From UBA1413 sp037447215 (lineage in GTDB: Bacteria > Bacteroidota > Bacteroidia > Bacteroidales > Prolixibacteraceae), in NCBI GenBank assembly GCA_037447215.1, contig JBBIHB010000013.1, positions 1-64,000 of the forward strand: a DNA stretch of 64,000 nucleotides, in the 5' to 3' direction. The position numbers were made by a program, and so were the translations under genes. This document shows positions 28,246-36,800 of this stretch, one piece after another. Position 1 is the stretch's first letter. Every line of letters begins with the position of its first letter. The notes below the pieces were generated by a model. That model was given only the letters and a program-made list of their open reading frames with translations. It did no database searches and was not told the DNA's origin.

Positions 28246-28659
28246 ATGGTTGAAAATGTTTATATTAATGAAAAGTACCCCCAGTCTGAATTGACTGGAG
28301 AGATTATAAAATGTGCAATTTAAGTGCGTTAACACCTGGGAAATGGATTCCAGGAAGTTATCTATCAAAGAGCACTGGCAATTGAATTTGCTATTCAGGG
28401 TATTGCGTTTGAAAGGGAATTTGAGAAGCCGCTTTTCTACAAAGGTGAACACGTGGAAACAAGGCGGGTGGATTTCTTTGTTGACGGAAAAGTAATGGTG
28501 GAGATCAAAGCGGTCATCCAACTTTAAGATGTACATCTGGCGCAGGCAAGGAACTATTTGGAAGCTTATAAAATGCAAGTTGGGTTATTAATAAATTTCG
28601 GGAGTAGGAGCTTAGATTTCAAGAGAGTCATGAACAAAAAGCATCAAAGTCCATCATGA
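28246..28659 (+). pseudogene. GxxExxY family protein, broken by three stops
   Basis: One 138-codon frame contains recognisable GxxExxY-family sequence: HLGNGFQEVIYQRALAIEF at the G..E..Y motif, FFVDGKVMVEIKAV, and LEAYKMQVGLLINFGS near the end. It is interrupted by TAA at 28321, TAA at 28330 and TAA at 28525, without frameshift. The family is a small restriction-endonuclease-fold-like group of unproven function. It is the second dead accessory gene within the efflux operon. Confidence 0.85.
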
Positions 28660-28741
28660 AATCAAATAAATCAAAGTTTAGACATTGGAAATGATAGTTT
28701 GCTAATTTTGAAAATACAATAAAACTTAACGTGTTACCATC

Positions 28742-31144
28742 ATGTTCAAAATCATTCTTATATCAGCGTTCAGGAGTTTAAAAAAATACAGGCAGATGAG
28801 CCTGATCAACCTTTTTGGGTTGATTGCCGGACTCACTTCGTTCCTGTTTTTCATCCACTATGTAGTATATGAGTACTCCTTCGACTCGTTTTTCAGTCAA
28901 TCGGGAAATATTTACCGTGTAAACTGGGAAGTAACCCGACAGGGGGAAACCTTATACAAAGGTGCCAAAACACCACGGGGAATGTTTTATGCGGTAAGGG
29001 AAGATATCCCTGAAGTTGAAGCTGCAGGTTGTGCTTATTTCGAGAAATGTCAGGTACTTTATGAAGACACCTATTTTGCCAATCAGGATTTTCTTTGGGT
29101 TTCCGAAGATTTCGAAAAGGTTTTCCCTCTCGAAATGATTGATGGAGTAGCCGATTATTCCCGCCCTCGTACCGGTACCATATCTGAAACGGCCGCAAAA
29201 GCTCTCTTCCTTGGCCAGAACCCGGTCGGAAAAATTATGGAGGTAAACGGAGAGATGCCCATTGAAATCACCGGCGTTTTTAAAGATCTGCCATCGAATA
29301 CTCACCTTACAGCACAATACTTTGCATCGTTCGAAACATGGGTCGAAATGGGCGTAATCCGGAACCGGGCCGACTGGCGTTACGGCGGATGGTGGAACTA
29401 TATCCGATTGAATGAAGGGGCCTCCCCTGAAATGGTTTTGGATAAGATCAACGGATTCAATGAAAAATATATGGGGTTCCTGGCTAATGATAACCGGATA
29501 TCGGAATTCAGCCTCCAACCTTTGCGCGATCTTCATTTCATCAGAGGCATCGAAGGCGAAATGGGTGCCATTACCAACCATTCTTCTCTGGTTAACCTCA
29601 TCATCATTGCCCTATTCACTCTTTTTATTGCCTGGATTAACTATGTAAATCTTCTTGCTGCACATAACCAGTCACGAACACATCAGATAAGAATGCGCAA
29701 GCTGATTGGAGCTAGCGACTGGCATATATGGCACCAGTCGCTGGCCGAAAGTACAATTATAAATTTAGCAGCATTGTTCATTTCGTTTGTCATTTATAAA
29801 GTGTTTCTGAACCTGTTAGCAAAAATGTTCGGCATCCCTCTTGACCAGGCTGTTTTACCCTCTGTTTACATTGTTGTAATTCTTGTAGCTGTGGTGATAC
29901 TTGGGATTCTGTTCTCAAGTCTTTACTATGGGTTCGACCTTGCCCGGCTGAGTATCAGGAGTGAAGAAAATAAAGGCAGGGACGGTCATTTTAAAAAGGG
30001 ATTGGTGGTGGTACAAATGGCGCTATCCATTATTTTTCTCATCAGCACCTTAATGGTTTATCGTCAGGTAACCTATATGAAAAATAAAGATCTGGGTATC
30101 GAACTCGATGGTGTTATAATTCTCACTGGCCCGGCCTCACTGAATCCCGATCCCAGGAAACGCCAAAGGTACCAGGCTTTTAAGAATGAGGTTCTGACTT
30201 ATGCAGGGTTCGAGTCACTTACTTTCAATATGTTTGTACCAGGTATTGAACCTTCCAACCTGGGCCATTCAGGCTTTTACAACCCTGAGAAAGGTGCCGA
30301 TCCCGGCATACTTTTCTACGAAAACAATGCTGACGAAGGGTTTATTGAGACTTATCGGGTAAAACTTCTGGCAGGTCGAAATTTCGATAAAGCCACCGAA
30401 AGTAATTACAATAAAGTAATTATAAACGAAAGCTCACTAAGGCAACTTGGTTTTACTATGCCCGATGAGGCAATTGGTAGCTGGATATACCGTAAAGGAG
30501 GCGATACCACCAGGTTGGAAGTAATTGGGGTAGTGGCCGATTTCCATAATGAAGGGCTGCAAAAACCAATCTATCCCATCGTGTGGAATAATGGATACCC
30601 GCGTGAGTTCGGCTATTTTGCTGTGCGTGTCAATACCAATAATAAACAGGAATCGGTCAGGACTCTGAAAACTATCTGGGATCGACATTACAATAAAGAT
30701 GCTTTTGATTTTGTTTTTGCCGATCATCAATTCAACCTTCAATATACTTCCGAAAACAGGTACAGCAATTTTTACCTCTGGCTGACAATATTGTCCATTT
30801 CCATATCAACCATCGGACTTTTTGGCTTGATTTTGTTTTACCTGAATAAACGTCAAAAAGAGATTGCGCTAAGAAAAGTAAGCGGAGCAACCGTTACACA
30901 GATTATATTCCTTTTAAACCGCGATTTTATCCCATGGCTTGGGATTGCATTTCTCATTGCCTGCCCGGTTGCCTGGTATGCCATGAACTACTGGCTGCAG
31001 AATTTTGCCTATCGAACCACCATGAGTTGGTGGATATTCCTGACTGCTGGGCTTGTGGTATTTATTATAGCACTTTTCACGATAAGCTGGCAAAGCTGGA
31101 AAGCTGCCACCAGAAATCCGGTGGAATCGCTTCGGTATGAATAA
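28742..31144 (+). CDS. ABC transporter permease with two FtsX-type halves (paralogue)
   Basis: Second 800-residue permease of the same architecture: first helix near residues 20-42, two large extracytoplasmic regions, central helices at about 285-420 and a final FtsX set ending in RNPVESLRYE. Closest similarity to the first permease by eye is in the C-terminal ~110 residues; the rest has diverged widely. It lies 558 bases after the first permease with only a pseudogene between, so the two may form a heterodimer served by one ATPase. Confidence 0.92.
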   Translation: MFKIILISAFRSLKKYRQMSLINLFGLIAGLTSFLFFIHYVVYEYSFDSFFSQSGNIYRVNWEVTRQGETLYKGAKTPRGMFYAVREDIPEVEAAGCAYFEKCQVLYEDTYFANQDFLWVSEDFEKVFPLEMIDGVADYSRPRTGTISETAAKALFLGQNPVGKIMEVNGEMPIEITGVFKDLPSNTHLTAQYFASFETWVEMGVIRNRADWRYGGWWNYIRLNEGASPEMVLDKINGFNEKYMGFLANDNRISEFSLQPLRDLHFIRGIEGEMGAITNHSSLVNLIIIALFTLFIAWINYVNLLAAHNQSRTHQIRMRKLIGASDWHIWHQSLAESTIINLAALFISFVIYKVFLNLLAKMFGIPLDQAVLPSVYIVVILVAVVILGILFSSLYYGFDLARLSIRSEENKGRDGHFKKGLVVVQMALSIIFLISTLMVYRQVTYMKNKDLGIELDGVIILTGPASLNPDPRKRQRYQAFKNEVLTYAGFESLTFNMFVPGIEPSNLGHSGFYNPEKGADPGILFYENNADEGFIETYRVKLLAGRNFDKATESNYNKVIINESSLRQLGFTMPDEAIGSWIYRKGGDTTRLEVIGVVADFHNEGLQKPIYPIVWNNGYPREFGYFAVRVNTNNKQESVRTLKTIWDRHYNKDAFDFVFADHQFNLQYTSENRYSNFYLWLTILSISISTIGLFGLILFYLNKRQKEIALRKVSGATVTQIIFLLNRDFIPWLGIAFLIACPVAWYAMNYWLQNFAYRTTMSWWIFLTAGLVVFIIALFTISWQSWKAATRNPVESLRYE

Positions 31145-31166
31145 TTGGATATTCATAATCGTAAAT

Positions 31167-31187
31167 GCAGGGATTATTCTCCCCTGC
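31167..31187 (+). terminator. Possible hairpin terminator of the efflux operon
   Basis: Stem GCAGGG/CCCTGC with a 9-nt loop, followed by TTATTCATTC instead of a clean T-run. Placed 22 nt after the last permease. Confidence 0.35.
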
Positions 31188-31304
31188 TTATTCATTCAAT
31201 TTCCAAAATCCGACGTTGACAGACAATTAACCGCTATTCACCGATAAAATTTTCGCAAGAGGTATTTTATTCGTACTTTGGTATCAGTTTTTAAATTTAT
31301 AGCC

Positions 31305-31559
31305 ATGAAAACTATGATTCTTTTCTCTTCGATCTTCTACCTGATTGGTTTAACGGTTGGCAGTACCATCGAGAATGTTAAGAATTCCTTGATTCCTTCA
31401 AAATCGGTTATTACTGTTCCAGCAAAAAAAATGGAAAAATCGGAAAAAACTTTTCAAATGAAATCAAAAGAGAGTGAAAGCAAAATCAGGAAAACTGAAT
31501 CGGAACCGCTAAATAAAAGAAGTTCGGCTACCCTATTGGAGCCAAAAAAAAGACTATAA
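31305..31559 (+). CDS. Small basic protein with N-terminal membrane/signal segment
   Basis: 84 residues, not recognised. ATG at 31305 is preferred over an open start at 31278 because it puts the hydrophobic stretch MILFSSIFYLIGLTVGS at the N-terminus as a signal peptide or anchor. The remaining ~60 residues are rich in Lys, Ser and Glu (charged, probably disordered). A strong terminator follows 39 nt after the stop, which supports a real single-gene transcript. Function unknown. Confidence 0.6.
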   Translation: MKTMILFSSIFYLIGLTVGSTIENVKNSLIPSKSVITVPAKKMEKSEKTFQMKSKESESKIRKTESEPLNKRSSATLLEPKKRL

Positions 31560-31598
31560 GCCGGGCAAGATGAAATCAGGTCAGTTCAGGATTTAGAA

Positions 31599-31626
31599 AC
31601 AGGGGCAATTGTTCCTGTTTTTTTTT
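31599..31626 (+). terminator. Rho-independent terminator after the small basic protein gene
   Basis: Stem ACAGGGG/TTCCTGT (two G-U pairs) with loop CAATTG, then nine T. The loop TTG doubles as a candidate -33 box for the next gene. Confidence 0.75.
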
Positions 31627-31638
31627 GTTTTATATTTG
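31609..31638 (+). promoter_or_regulatory. Bacteroidota promoter for the FRG-domain gene
   Basis: TTG (31609-31611), 19-bp spacer, TATATTTG (31631-31638): a full -33/-7 promoter. The ATG is 11 nt past the -7 box, so the transcript leader would be only about 5 nt. Confidence 0.6.
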
Positions 31639-31649
31639 GAAAAAAACCT

Positions 31650-32456
31650 ATGCGCTGCAGCATAACATTAAACGACATTATTATCCGAAGCTGGGAACAC
31701 CTGTCTGAAGAAATTTATCACGATTCGTGGAAACCTCAAATGAGCCGATACCGCAGCGACTATGCATTCAGGGGATTATCGGATGCTTCATATCAGCTCA
31801 AAAACAGTTTTCTTCGCAACAGTGGGAATCATCCTGAGTTTGAATATCACCTGCTCCGGAACTTCAGGAAATATGCCCGTACCACCGAACCCAACCAAAC
31901 AAGTACGCAATGGCGGTCGCTGGTACTTGCACAGCACCATGGACTGGCAACCCGTTTGCTCGACTGGACCTACTCGCCTTTTATTGCTATGCACTTCGCA
32001 ACCGCCAATACCGAAAAATTCGATCTCGATGGAGTAATATGGCAGGTCGATTTTGTAAAGGTTAACCAACAGGCGCCCAACCCATTGCAAAGTATCCTGA
32101 AAAACGAAAAATGCAATGCATTCACCGTTGAGATGCTCGAGGAAAATTTTTCATCACTGGCCAGGTTTGACGAAGCAAATGGCCCCGGACACGCCATATT
32201 CTTTGAGCCGCCATCGCTCGACGACCGCATTGTAAATCAGTTTGCACTGTTTTCGGTGATGACTTCTCCAGTGGCCATATTCGACGACTGGCTTATGAAC
32301 CATCCTGATTTATACAGGCGCCTGATCATTCCAAAAGCCCTGAAATGGGAAATACGCGATAAACTCGACCAGGCCAATATAACAGAACGGGTTCTTTTCC
32401 CAGGCCTTGACGGACTTGCACACTGGCTGAAACGGCACTACCAGCCGCGTGAGTAA
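31650..32456 (+). CDS. FRG domain-containing protein
   Basis: 268-residue cytoplasmic protein with the FRG domain, named for its Phe-Arg-Gly motif: YAFRGLSDASYQLKNSFLRN at about residues 34-53, then LVLAQHHGLATRLLDWTYSPFIAMHFA around 92-118, the second conserved block. Biochemical function of the domain is not established; FRG proteins occur in accessory and phage-defence-associated contexts. Here it stands alone between a small basic protein and PPK2, so there is no partner gene to support a defence role. Confidence 0.85.
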   Translation: MRCSITLNDIIIRSWEHLSEEIYHDSWKPQMSRYRSDYAFRGLSDASYQLKNSFLRNSGNHPEFEYHLLRNFRKYARTTEPNQTSTQWRSLVLAQHHGLATRLLDWTYSPFIAMHFATANTEKFDLDGVIWQVDFVKVNQQAPNPLQSILKNEKCNAFTVEMLEENFSSLARFDEANGPGHAIFFEPPSLDDRIVNQFALFSVMTSPVAIFDDWLMNHPDLYRRLIIPKALKWEIRDKLDQANITERVLFPGLDGLAHWLKRHYQPRE

Positions 32457-32497
32457 AACAAAGAAACATTACTGATAGTGAATTTGAATGGTTAATC

Positions 32498-33232
32498 TCA
32501 AAATATTTCCGATTTTAGCGGAGGCCATTCAAGGTTCAAACCATTTAGGGTTTTGAGTAGGATTTGTGAAGCGATATATAACTTTTGCCAATTACTGTCG
32601 CATGGGATTACATGCCAGGGTACATAGCTGCAACGTTTCATTATCTCCTTATAAATAGCCAAATACTGCGAACGTTTTTTGAGGGTATCAAAATCCCCAT
32701 CATTGTGTTTCCAGTGTTTTTCAGGGTTATTGACCCTTTCCATTAGCCGTTCTTTCTGTTTTTCTTCCGATACATTCATAAAAAACTTCAATATATGAGT
32801 GCCATTATGCTGCAATAGTTTTTCAAATTCGTTGATCAATTCATACCTTTGTTCAACCACTTCATAAGGGATAAATCCCTCCACACCAGGAACAAGAATA
32901 TCTTCGTAATGCGACCTGATAAAAACCTGGATCATACCTTTGGCCGGTGCCTGTTGATGTACCCTCCATAAAAAATCGTGTGAATATTCGATAGGCGTTG
33001 GTTTCTTAAAACCATAAACCGACAAACCAACCGGATTGCAATCTTTCAGCAGATTGCGGACAAGCCCATCTTTACCTGATGCATCAAGACCCTGCATAAC
33101 AATCAAAATGCTGTGTTTTGCCCCTGCCATCATTTTGTATTGTAATTCACCTATTGCTTTTAGATTGGTTTCGGTCTCTGATTTAACCACATGTTTATCA
33201 AGGTTATCAATCCGGTAAATGAATTCTTCCAT
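32498..33232 (-). CDS. Polyphosphate kinase 2 family protein
   Basis: PPK2-type P-loop kinase of 244 residues that transfers phosphate between polyphosphate and nucleotides. Visible: Walker A GLDASGKDG, the lid-like FKKPTPIEYSHDFLWRVHQQAPAKGMIQVFIRSHYEDILVPGV, and the RVNNPEKHWKHNDGDF segment. It has a single domain. ATG at 33232 is preferred to GTG one codon upstream. Nucleotide preference (AMP versus ADP) cannot be settled by eye. Confidence 0.92.
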   Translation of the reverse strand: MEEFIYRIDNLDKHVVKSETETNLKAIGELQYKMMAGAKHSILIVMQGLDASGKDGLVRNLLKDCNPVGLSVYGFKKPTPIEYSHDFLWRVHQQAPAKGMIQVFIRSHYEDILVPGVEGFIPYEVVEQRYELINEFEKLLQHNGTHILKFFMNVSEEKQKERLMERVNNPEKHWKHNDGDFDTLKKRSQYLAIYKEIMKRCSYVPWHVIPCDSNWQKLYIASQILLKTLNGLNLEWPPLKSEIF

Positions 33233-33511
33233 CACTATTTCCTATTTTTATTACTCATGCTGAAAATAGGCACTATTTTTTTCATTTCCAAAAGAATTTT
33301 CATAAAGTAAAAGACTGAAAAAACCGTTAATTTTATCCAATGTCAGTTAACAGAAATGATAAATTATTCACATCCAGCAATTAACAAATTAGTAACATAA
33401 GAAGACATTAAAGTGTGATTTTCAAAAAAACTGCTTTCCTTTACACCGTGTTTACATCACAACCTTTTGATGTAGCAACAATAAGAAGTATCTAATGTTA
33501 AAATTGATATC

Positions 33512-33820
33512 ATGAGCATTAAAAAACAATTTCTTAAATCGAAACCTGGTTGCAAAGTAGCATTTAAATTATCTAAGGAACAGGCTACCGGAGCTGTTAA
33601 AGCCAATCTTGTTGGCGACTTCAACAACTGGAACGAAACTGCCGACGAAATGAACTCACTTAAAGACGGTTCATTTTCATTAATCCTTGACCTGAAAACC
33701 GGTCGTAACTATCAGTTCCGTTACCTGCTCGACGGTGCAACCTGGATAAACGACGAAGCAGCCGATGCTTACCAAGCAAGTGGCTTTGGCGACGCACAGA
33801 ACGGGGTAATTGTCCTTTAA
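33512..33820 (+). CDS. Stand-alone CBM48/isoamylase early-set domain protein
   Basis: 102 residues consisting of little more than one glycogen-binding-like (CBM48/AMPK-beta) immunoglobulin-type domain: ANLVGDFNNWNETADEMNSLKDGSFSL and NYQFRYLLDGATWINDEAAD. No catalytic domain and no signal peptide, so a cytoplasmic glycogen- or starch-binding accessory role is plausible. It is transcribed alone; a bidirectional terminator follows. Confidence 0.85.
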   Translation: MSIKKQFLKSKPGCKVAFKLSKEQATGAVKANLVGDFNNWNETADEMNSLKDGSFSLILDLKTGRNYQFRYLLDGATWINDEAADAYQASGFGDAQNGVIVL

Positions 33821-33840
33821 GAATTTACCATGAAGGTATT

Positions 33841-33880
33841 AAAAAAGCCACCTCGTTTTCAGCGAAATGGCTTTTTTTTT
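33841..33880. terminator. Bidirectional terminator between CBM48 protein and GH78
   Basis: AAAAAAGCCA pairs with TGGCTTTTTT, enclosing a smaller CTCG/CGA hairpin; A-run on one side and T-run on the other serve both convergent genes. Confidence 0.75.
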
Positions 33881-33894
33881 GTTTACTACATTAG

Positions 33895-36603
33895 TTATCT
33901 CACCACAAAATTATAGGTTCCGGCAAGGGCTAATATTTCCCCTTTTTCATTGAGCGATATTCCGGGAATGTTTCCTGAGGTTATGTTTTTGCCCCCTTCG
34001 GTAATGGTGGCATTGGCCTTTAATCCGGGCATGATAATCAGCGCTTCCGAATTTTCGGGGACTATTAGTTTCATGGTAAAGGTAGTTCCATCAACCTTCC
34101 AATCCACCAAAATTTTCCCATAATTCGATTCGTATTGGGCTTTCACCCATTTCAGGTCATCAACCGGTTCGGGGCGTATAATCACCCTTTTAAACCCTGG
34201 TTTTTCTTTGCAAATATTCAACCCGGCCAGGGTATTCCACATCCATTCTCCCACACAACCCAGGGCAAAATGATTGCGCGAATTCATCCCTTCAGGGCGT
34301 TCTGTATCTGAATTCCAAAGTTCCCATATCGATGTAGCCCCTTTCTCAACCATATATCCCCACGATGGATAAGTCCGCTGGTTAATCATCCGGTACGCCA
34401 GGTCGTGATGGCCATATTTCGACAACATAGAAAGGATGTATCCTGTTCCGAGAAATCCAGTTGTGGGGTGCACATCTCTGGCTTTCACATTTTCAACCAG
34501 GTTGCGCACCACCTGATCTTTCAAATCATCAGGGGTGATGCCGAATGCCAGCGGCAAAAGGCTCGCTGTTTGCGTAGCGCCTGGGTAATTGTTTTTTTCA
34601 ACGGTATTCCAATATTCTTTCTGATATGCGTTGGCAATTTCTTTATAAAGTTTTTCATAGTAAGCCGCATCGTTTTGCCTGCCAATTATTGACGCCATTT
34701 TCGAAAGCAATTTTGAAGTATAGGCAAAATATGCTGTTCCAATTGGCGCCGATGGTGTAGGTTCAACTGCGATCCAATCGCCATAACCATGCCATTTCCC
34801 GTCACCTTCGTTCCAAACATAAATATGGTCTTTGCTTTTCGAATACATATATTCGACCCACTTTTTCATCGATTCATAATTCTCTTCTAAAATGCGGGTA
34901 TTACCATAATAAAGATAGGTCATCCAGGGAATTATTACACAGGCATCGCCCCAACCGGGTTTCGACGGCCCGCCAACCACAATTCCCGGGCTCACATCGT
35001 GTACCCAGCCTGCTTCATCCTGGCCATCGAAAATATCGAACATCCATTTCGTCCAATAACGGTCGAGGTGCATATTGAAATTGGCAGTAGGTGCGAAAAT
35101 CTGAGCATCGCCCATCCAGCCGAGCCGTTCATCGCGCTGGGGACAATCTGTAGGAACCGTAAAAAAGTTGCCTCTCTGCCCCCATGTTATATTACGGTTT
35201 ATCCGGTTTATCAGTTCATTCGAAGTTTCAAGATTTCCTATGAATGGTTGGTCGGTATAAATTACTTTTCCGATCAGGTCGGTTTGAGCGGGTTTTTGTT
35301 TCAGCCCCGAAATTTGTACATACTGAAATCCGTGATAGGTAAATTTTGGCTCCCACACAAGTGGTTCACCGTTGCTGATAATTTTATCAGTAGCCCTTGC
35401 ACTTCTGAGGTTTTCCTGGGCAACCGTTCCATCGTCATGAATCAGTTCAGCAAATCGTAGGGTTATGGTATCGCCTTGTGGGGCATTAACAATAAACTGA
35501 GCCCATCCCACCATGTTTTGCCCAAGGTCATAAACATATTCACCAGGTACCGGTTCGGTGAGGCTAACAGGAATCAGTTGCATCTGCTCACGGAGAGCAG
35601 GGAAACGTGGCCCGACCAGTTTACCTTCGTAACTTGCCGGTTCTGCATATGCCCATACTGAATCATCAAACCCGGGCATATTCCAGTCGTCAATTTCAAG
35701 ATTGGCATCATAGGTTTCGCCGTGGTAAATATGGTCGTAAACTATTGCTGAGTTATGCCATTTCCATGTAGTATCAGTTGCAAAAACCTCTTTGTTACCA
35801 TCAGAATATTCCACCTCAAGTTGAGCTAATAATTTGAGCGGCCCTTCGGAGTACCGCACACCACCCCTCCAACCGAGGCCACCCGACCACCACATGCTGC
35901 CAAGGATTGCACCGATAGCATTTTGTCCAGATTGCAGCAGAGAGGTTACATCGTAAACCTGGTACTCGAGCCGTTTCGGAAAGTCGGTCCAGCCTGGTGT
36001 AAGCAAATCAACTCCCACCCTGTTTCCGTTTACATAAAAAACATAATTCCCAAGACCTGTAACGAACAACCTCGCGGCATTGATATTTTTCCCGGGTAAT
36101 TCAATGTCCTTACGTATATAAACCGATCGCAACGGTTCATCTTTTGAACGGGCAATCCATCCGGCTTTCCAATCCGAAGCCGAAAGCAAACCCATTTCCC
36201 ATTTTGCAGGAGCGCTCCACACCGTTGGAATACCATCCTTATCCCATACCCTGACTTTCCAATAATATGCCTTGCCCGATTTCAGGGGTTTACCATTATA
36301 TTCTATATGTACCGACTGATCGGATTCTACCTTTCCTGAATCCCACATATCACCGGTATCCGATTTTAACAATTCGGGTGATGAAGACACCAATACCTGC
36401 CAGGCAGTTTGGGCTGCACCCCTTCTTGAGTCATTGATTTTCCATTGCAACAACGGTCTTTCGCGGTCAATTCCGAATGGATTGGTTTGTGATTCACATT
36501 CAGTATCGACAACTGTTGCCTGAGATGTGGAATGATTGCATGAAGGCAGTATCACGACAACTGCCCATAAAATCATGATTGAACAAATGAATTTTCTTTT
36601 CAT
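33895..36603 (-). CDS. Alpha-L-rhamnosidase-like GH78 lipoprotein
   Basis: 902-residue family 78 glycoside hydrolase. The signal ends with lipobox LPSC (Cys22), so it is probably lipid-anchored and acts in the periplasm or on the surface. The N-terminal beta-sandwich modules precede the (alpha/alpha)6 catalytic domain, with TDCPQRDERLGWMGDAQIFAPT (the usual acidic cluster) and, later, WGYMVEKGATSIWELW and NSRNHFALGCVGEWMWNTLAG, all GH78 hallmarks. It removes terminal alpha-L-rhamnose from glycans or glycosides. It follows a permease and a small membrane protein in one operon. Confidence 0.93.
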   Translation of the reverse strand: MKRKFICSIMILWAVVVILPSCNHSTSQATVVDTECESQTNPFGIDRERPLLQWKINDSRRGAAQTAWQVLVSSSPELLKSDTGDMWDSGKVESDQSVHIEYNGKPLKSGKAYYWKVRVWDKDGIPTVWSAPAKWEMGLLSASDWKAGWIARSKDEPLRSVYIRKDIELPGKNINAARLFVTGLGNYVFYVNGNRVGVDLLTPGWTDFPKRLEYQVYDVTSLLQSGQNAIGAILGSMWWSGGLGWRGGVRYSEGPLKLLAQLEVEYSDGNKEVFATDTTWKWHNSAIVYDHIYHGETYDANLEIDDWNMPGFDDSVWAYAEPASYEGKLVGPRFPALREQMQLIPVSLTEPVPGEYVYDLGQNMVGWAQFIVNAPQGDTITLRFAELIHDDGTVAQENLRSARATDKIISNGEPLVWEPKFTYHGFQYVQISGLKQKPAQTDLIGKVIYTDQPFIGNLETSNELINRINRNITWGQRGNFFTVPTDCPQRDERLGWMGDAQIFAPTANFNMHLDRYWTKWMFDIFDGQDEAGWVHDVSPGIVVGGPSKPGWGDACVIIPWMTYLYYGNTRILEENYESMKKWVEYMYSKSKDHIYVWNEGDGKWHGYGDWIAVEPTPSAPIGTAYFAYTSKLLSKMASIIGRQNDAAYYEKLYKEIANAYQKEYWNTVEKNNYPGATQTASLLPLAFGITPDDLKDQVVRNLVENVKARDVHPTTGFLGTGYILSMLSKYGHHDLAYRMINQRTYPSWGYMVEKGATSIWELWNSDTERPEGMNSRNHFALGCVGEWMWNTLAGLNICKEKPGFKRVIIRPEPVDDLKWVKAQYESNYGKILVDWKVDGTTFTMKLIVPENSEALIIMPGLKANATITEGGKNITSGNIPGISLNEKGEILALAGTYNFVVR

Positions 36604-36623
36604 AGTCAGCTATTTAATATTGG

Positions 36624-36800
36624 TTATACTTTCTTTTTCTTACCTAACCAGAACCAGGAGCTCAGAAACCAGAGAAAAAATCCGATCAGCATCAGGGTAT
36701 TCTGTTCCTGAAACGAAATAGCGCCATTAAATAAAAGTACCGGGGGAATAATGGTTAGCAACAAACCTGCCAACGAAACTGAATATAATAAATATCTCAT
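36624..36800 (-). CDS. 58-residue two-helix membrane protein, coupled to the permease
   Basis: A short gene easily missed. Its ATG (36800) overlaps the TGA of the permease gene (ATGA), and its TAA (36624) is 20 nt before the GH78 start. The product has two hydrophobic helices (about residues 4-24 and 35-52) joined by a short loop NGAISFQEQN, and ends in KKKKV, placing the tail inside the cytoplasm. Translational coupling suggests it is a subunit or stabiliser of the NCS1 permease. I do not recognise a family. Confidence 0.8.
   Translation of the reverse strand: MRYLLYSVSLAGLLLTIIPPVLLFNGAISFQEQNTLMLIGFFLWFLSSWFWLGKKKKV

Noticed and set aside
31650..33232. FRG protein plus PPK2 as a two-gene defence system
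   Set aside because: The genes are convergent and PPK2 is an ordinary metabolic kinase; nothing ties them together.
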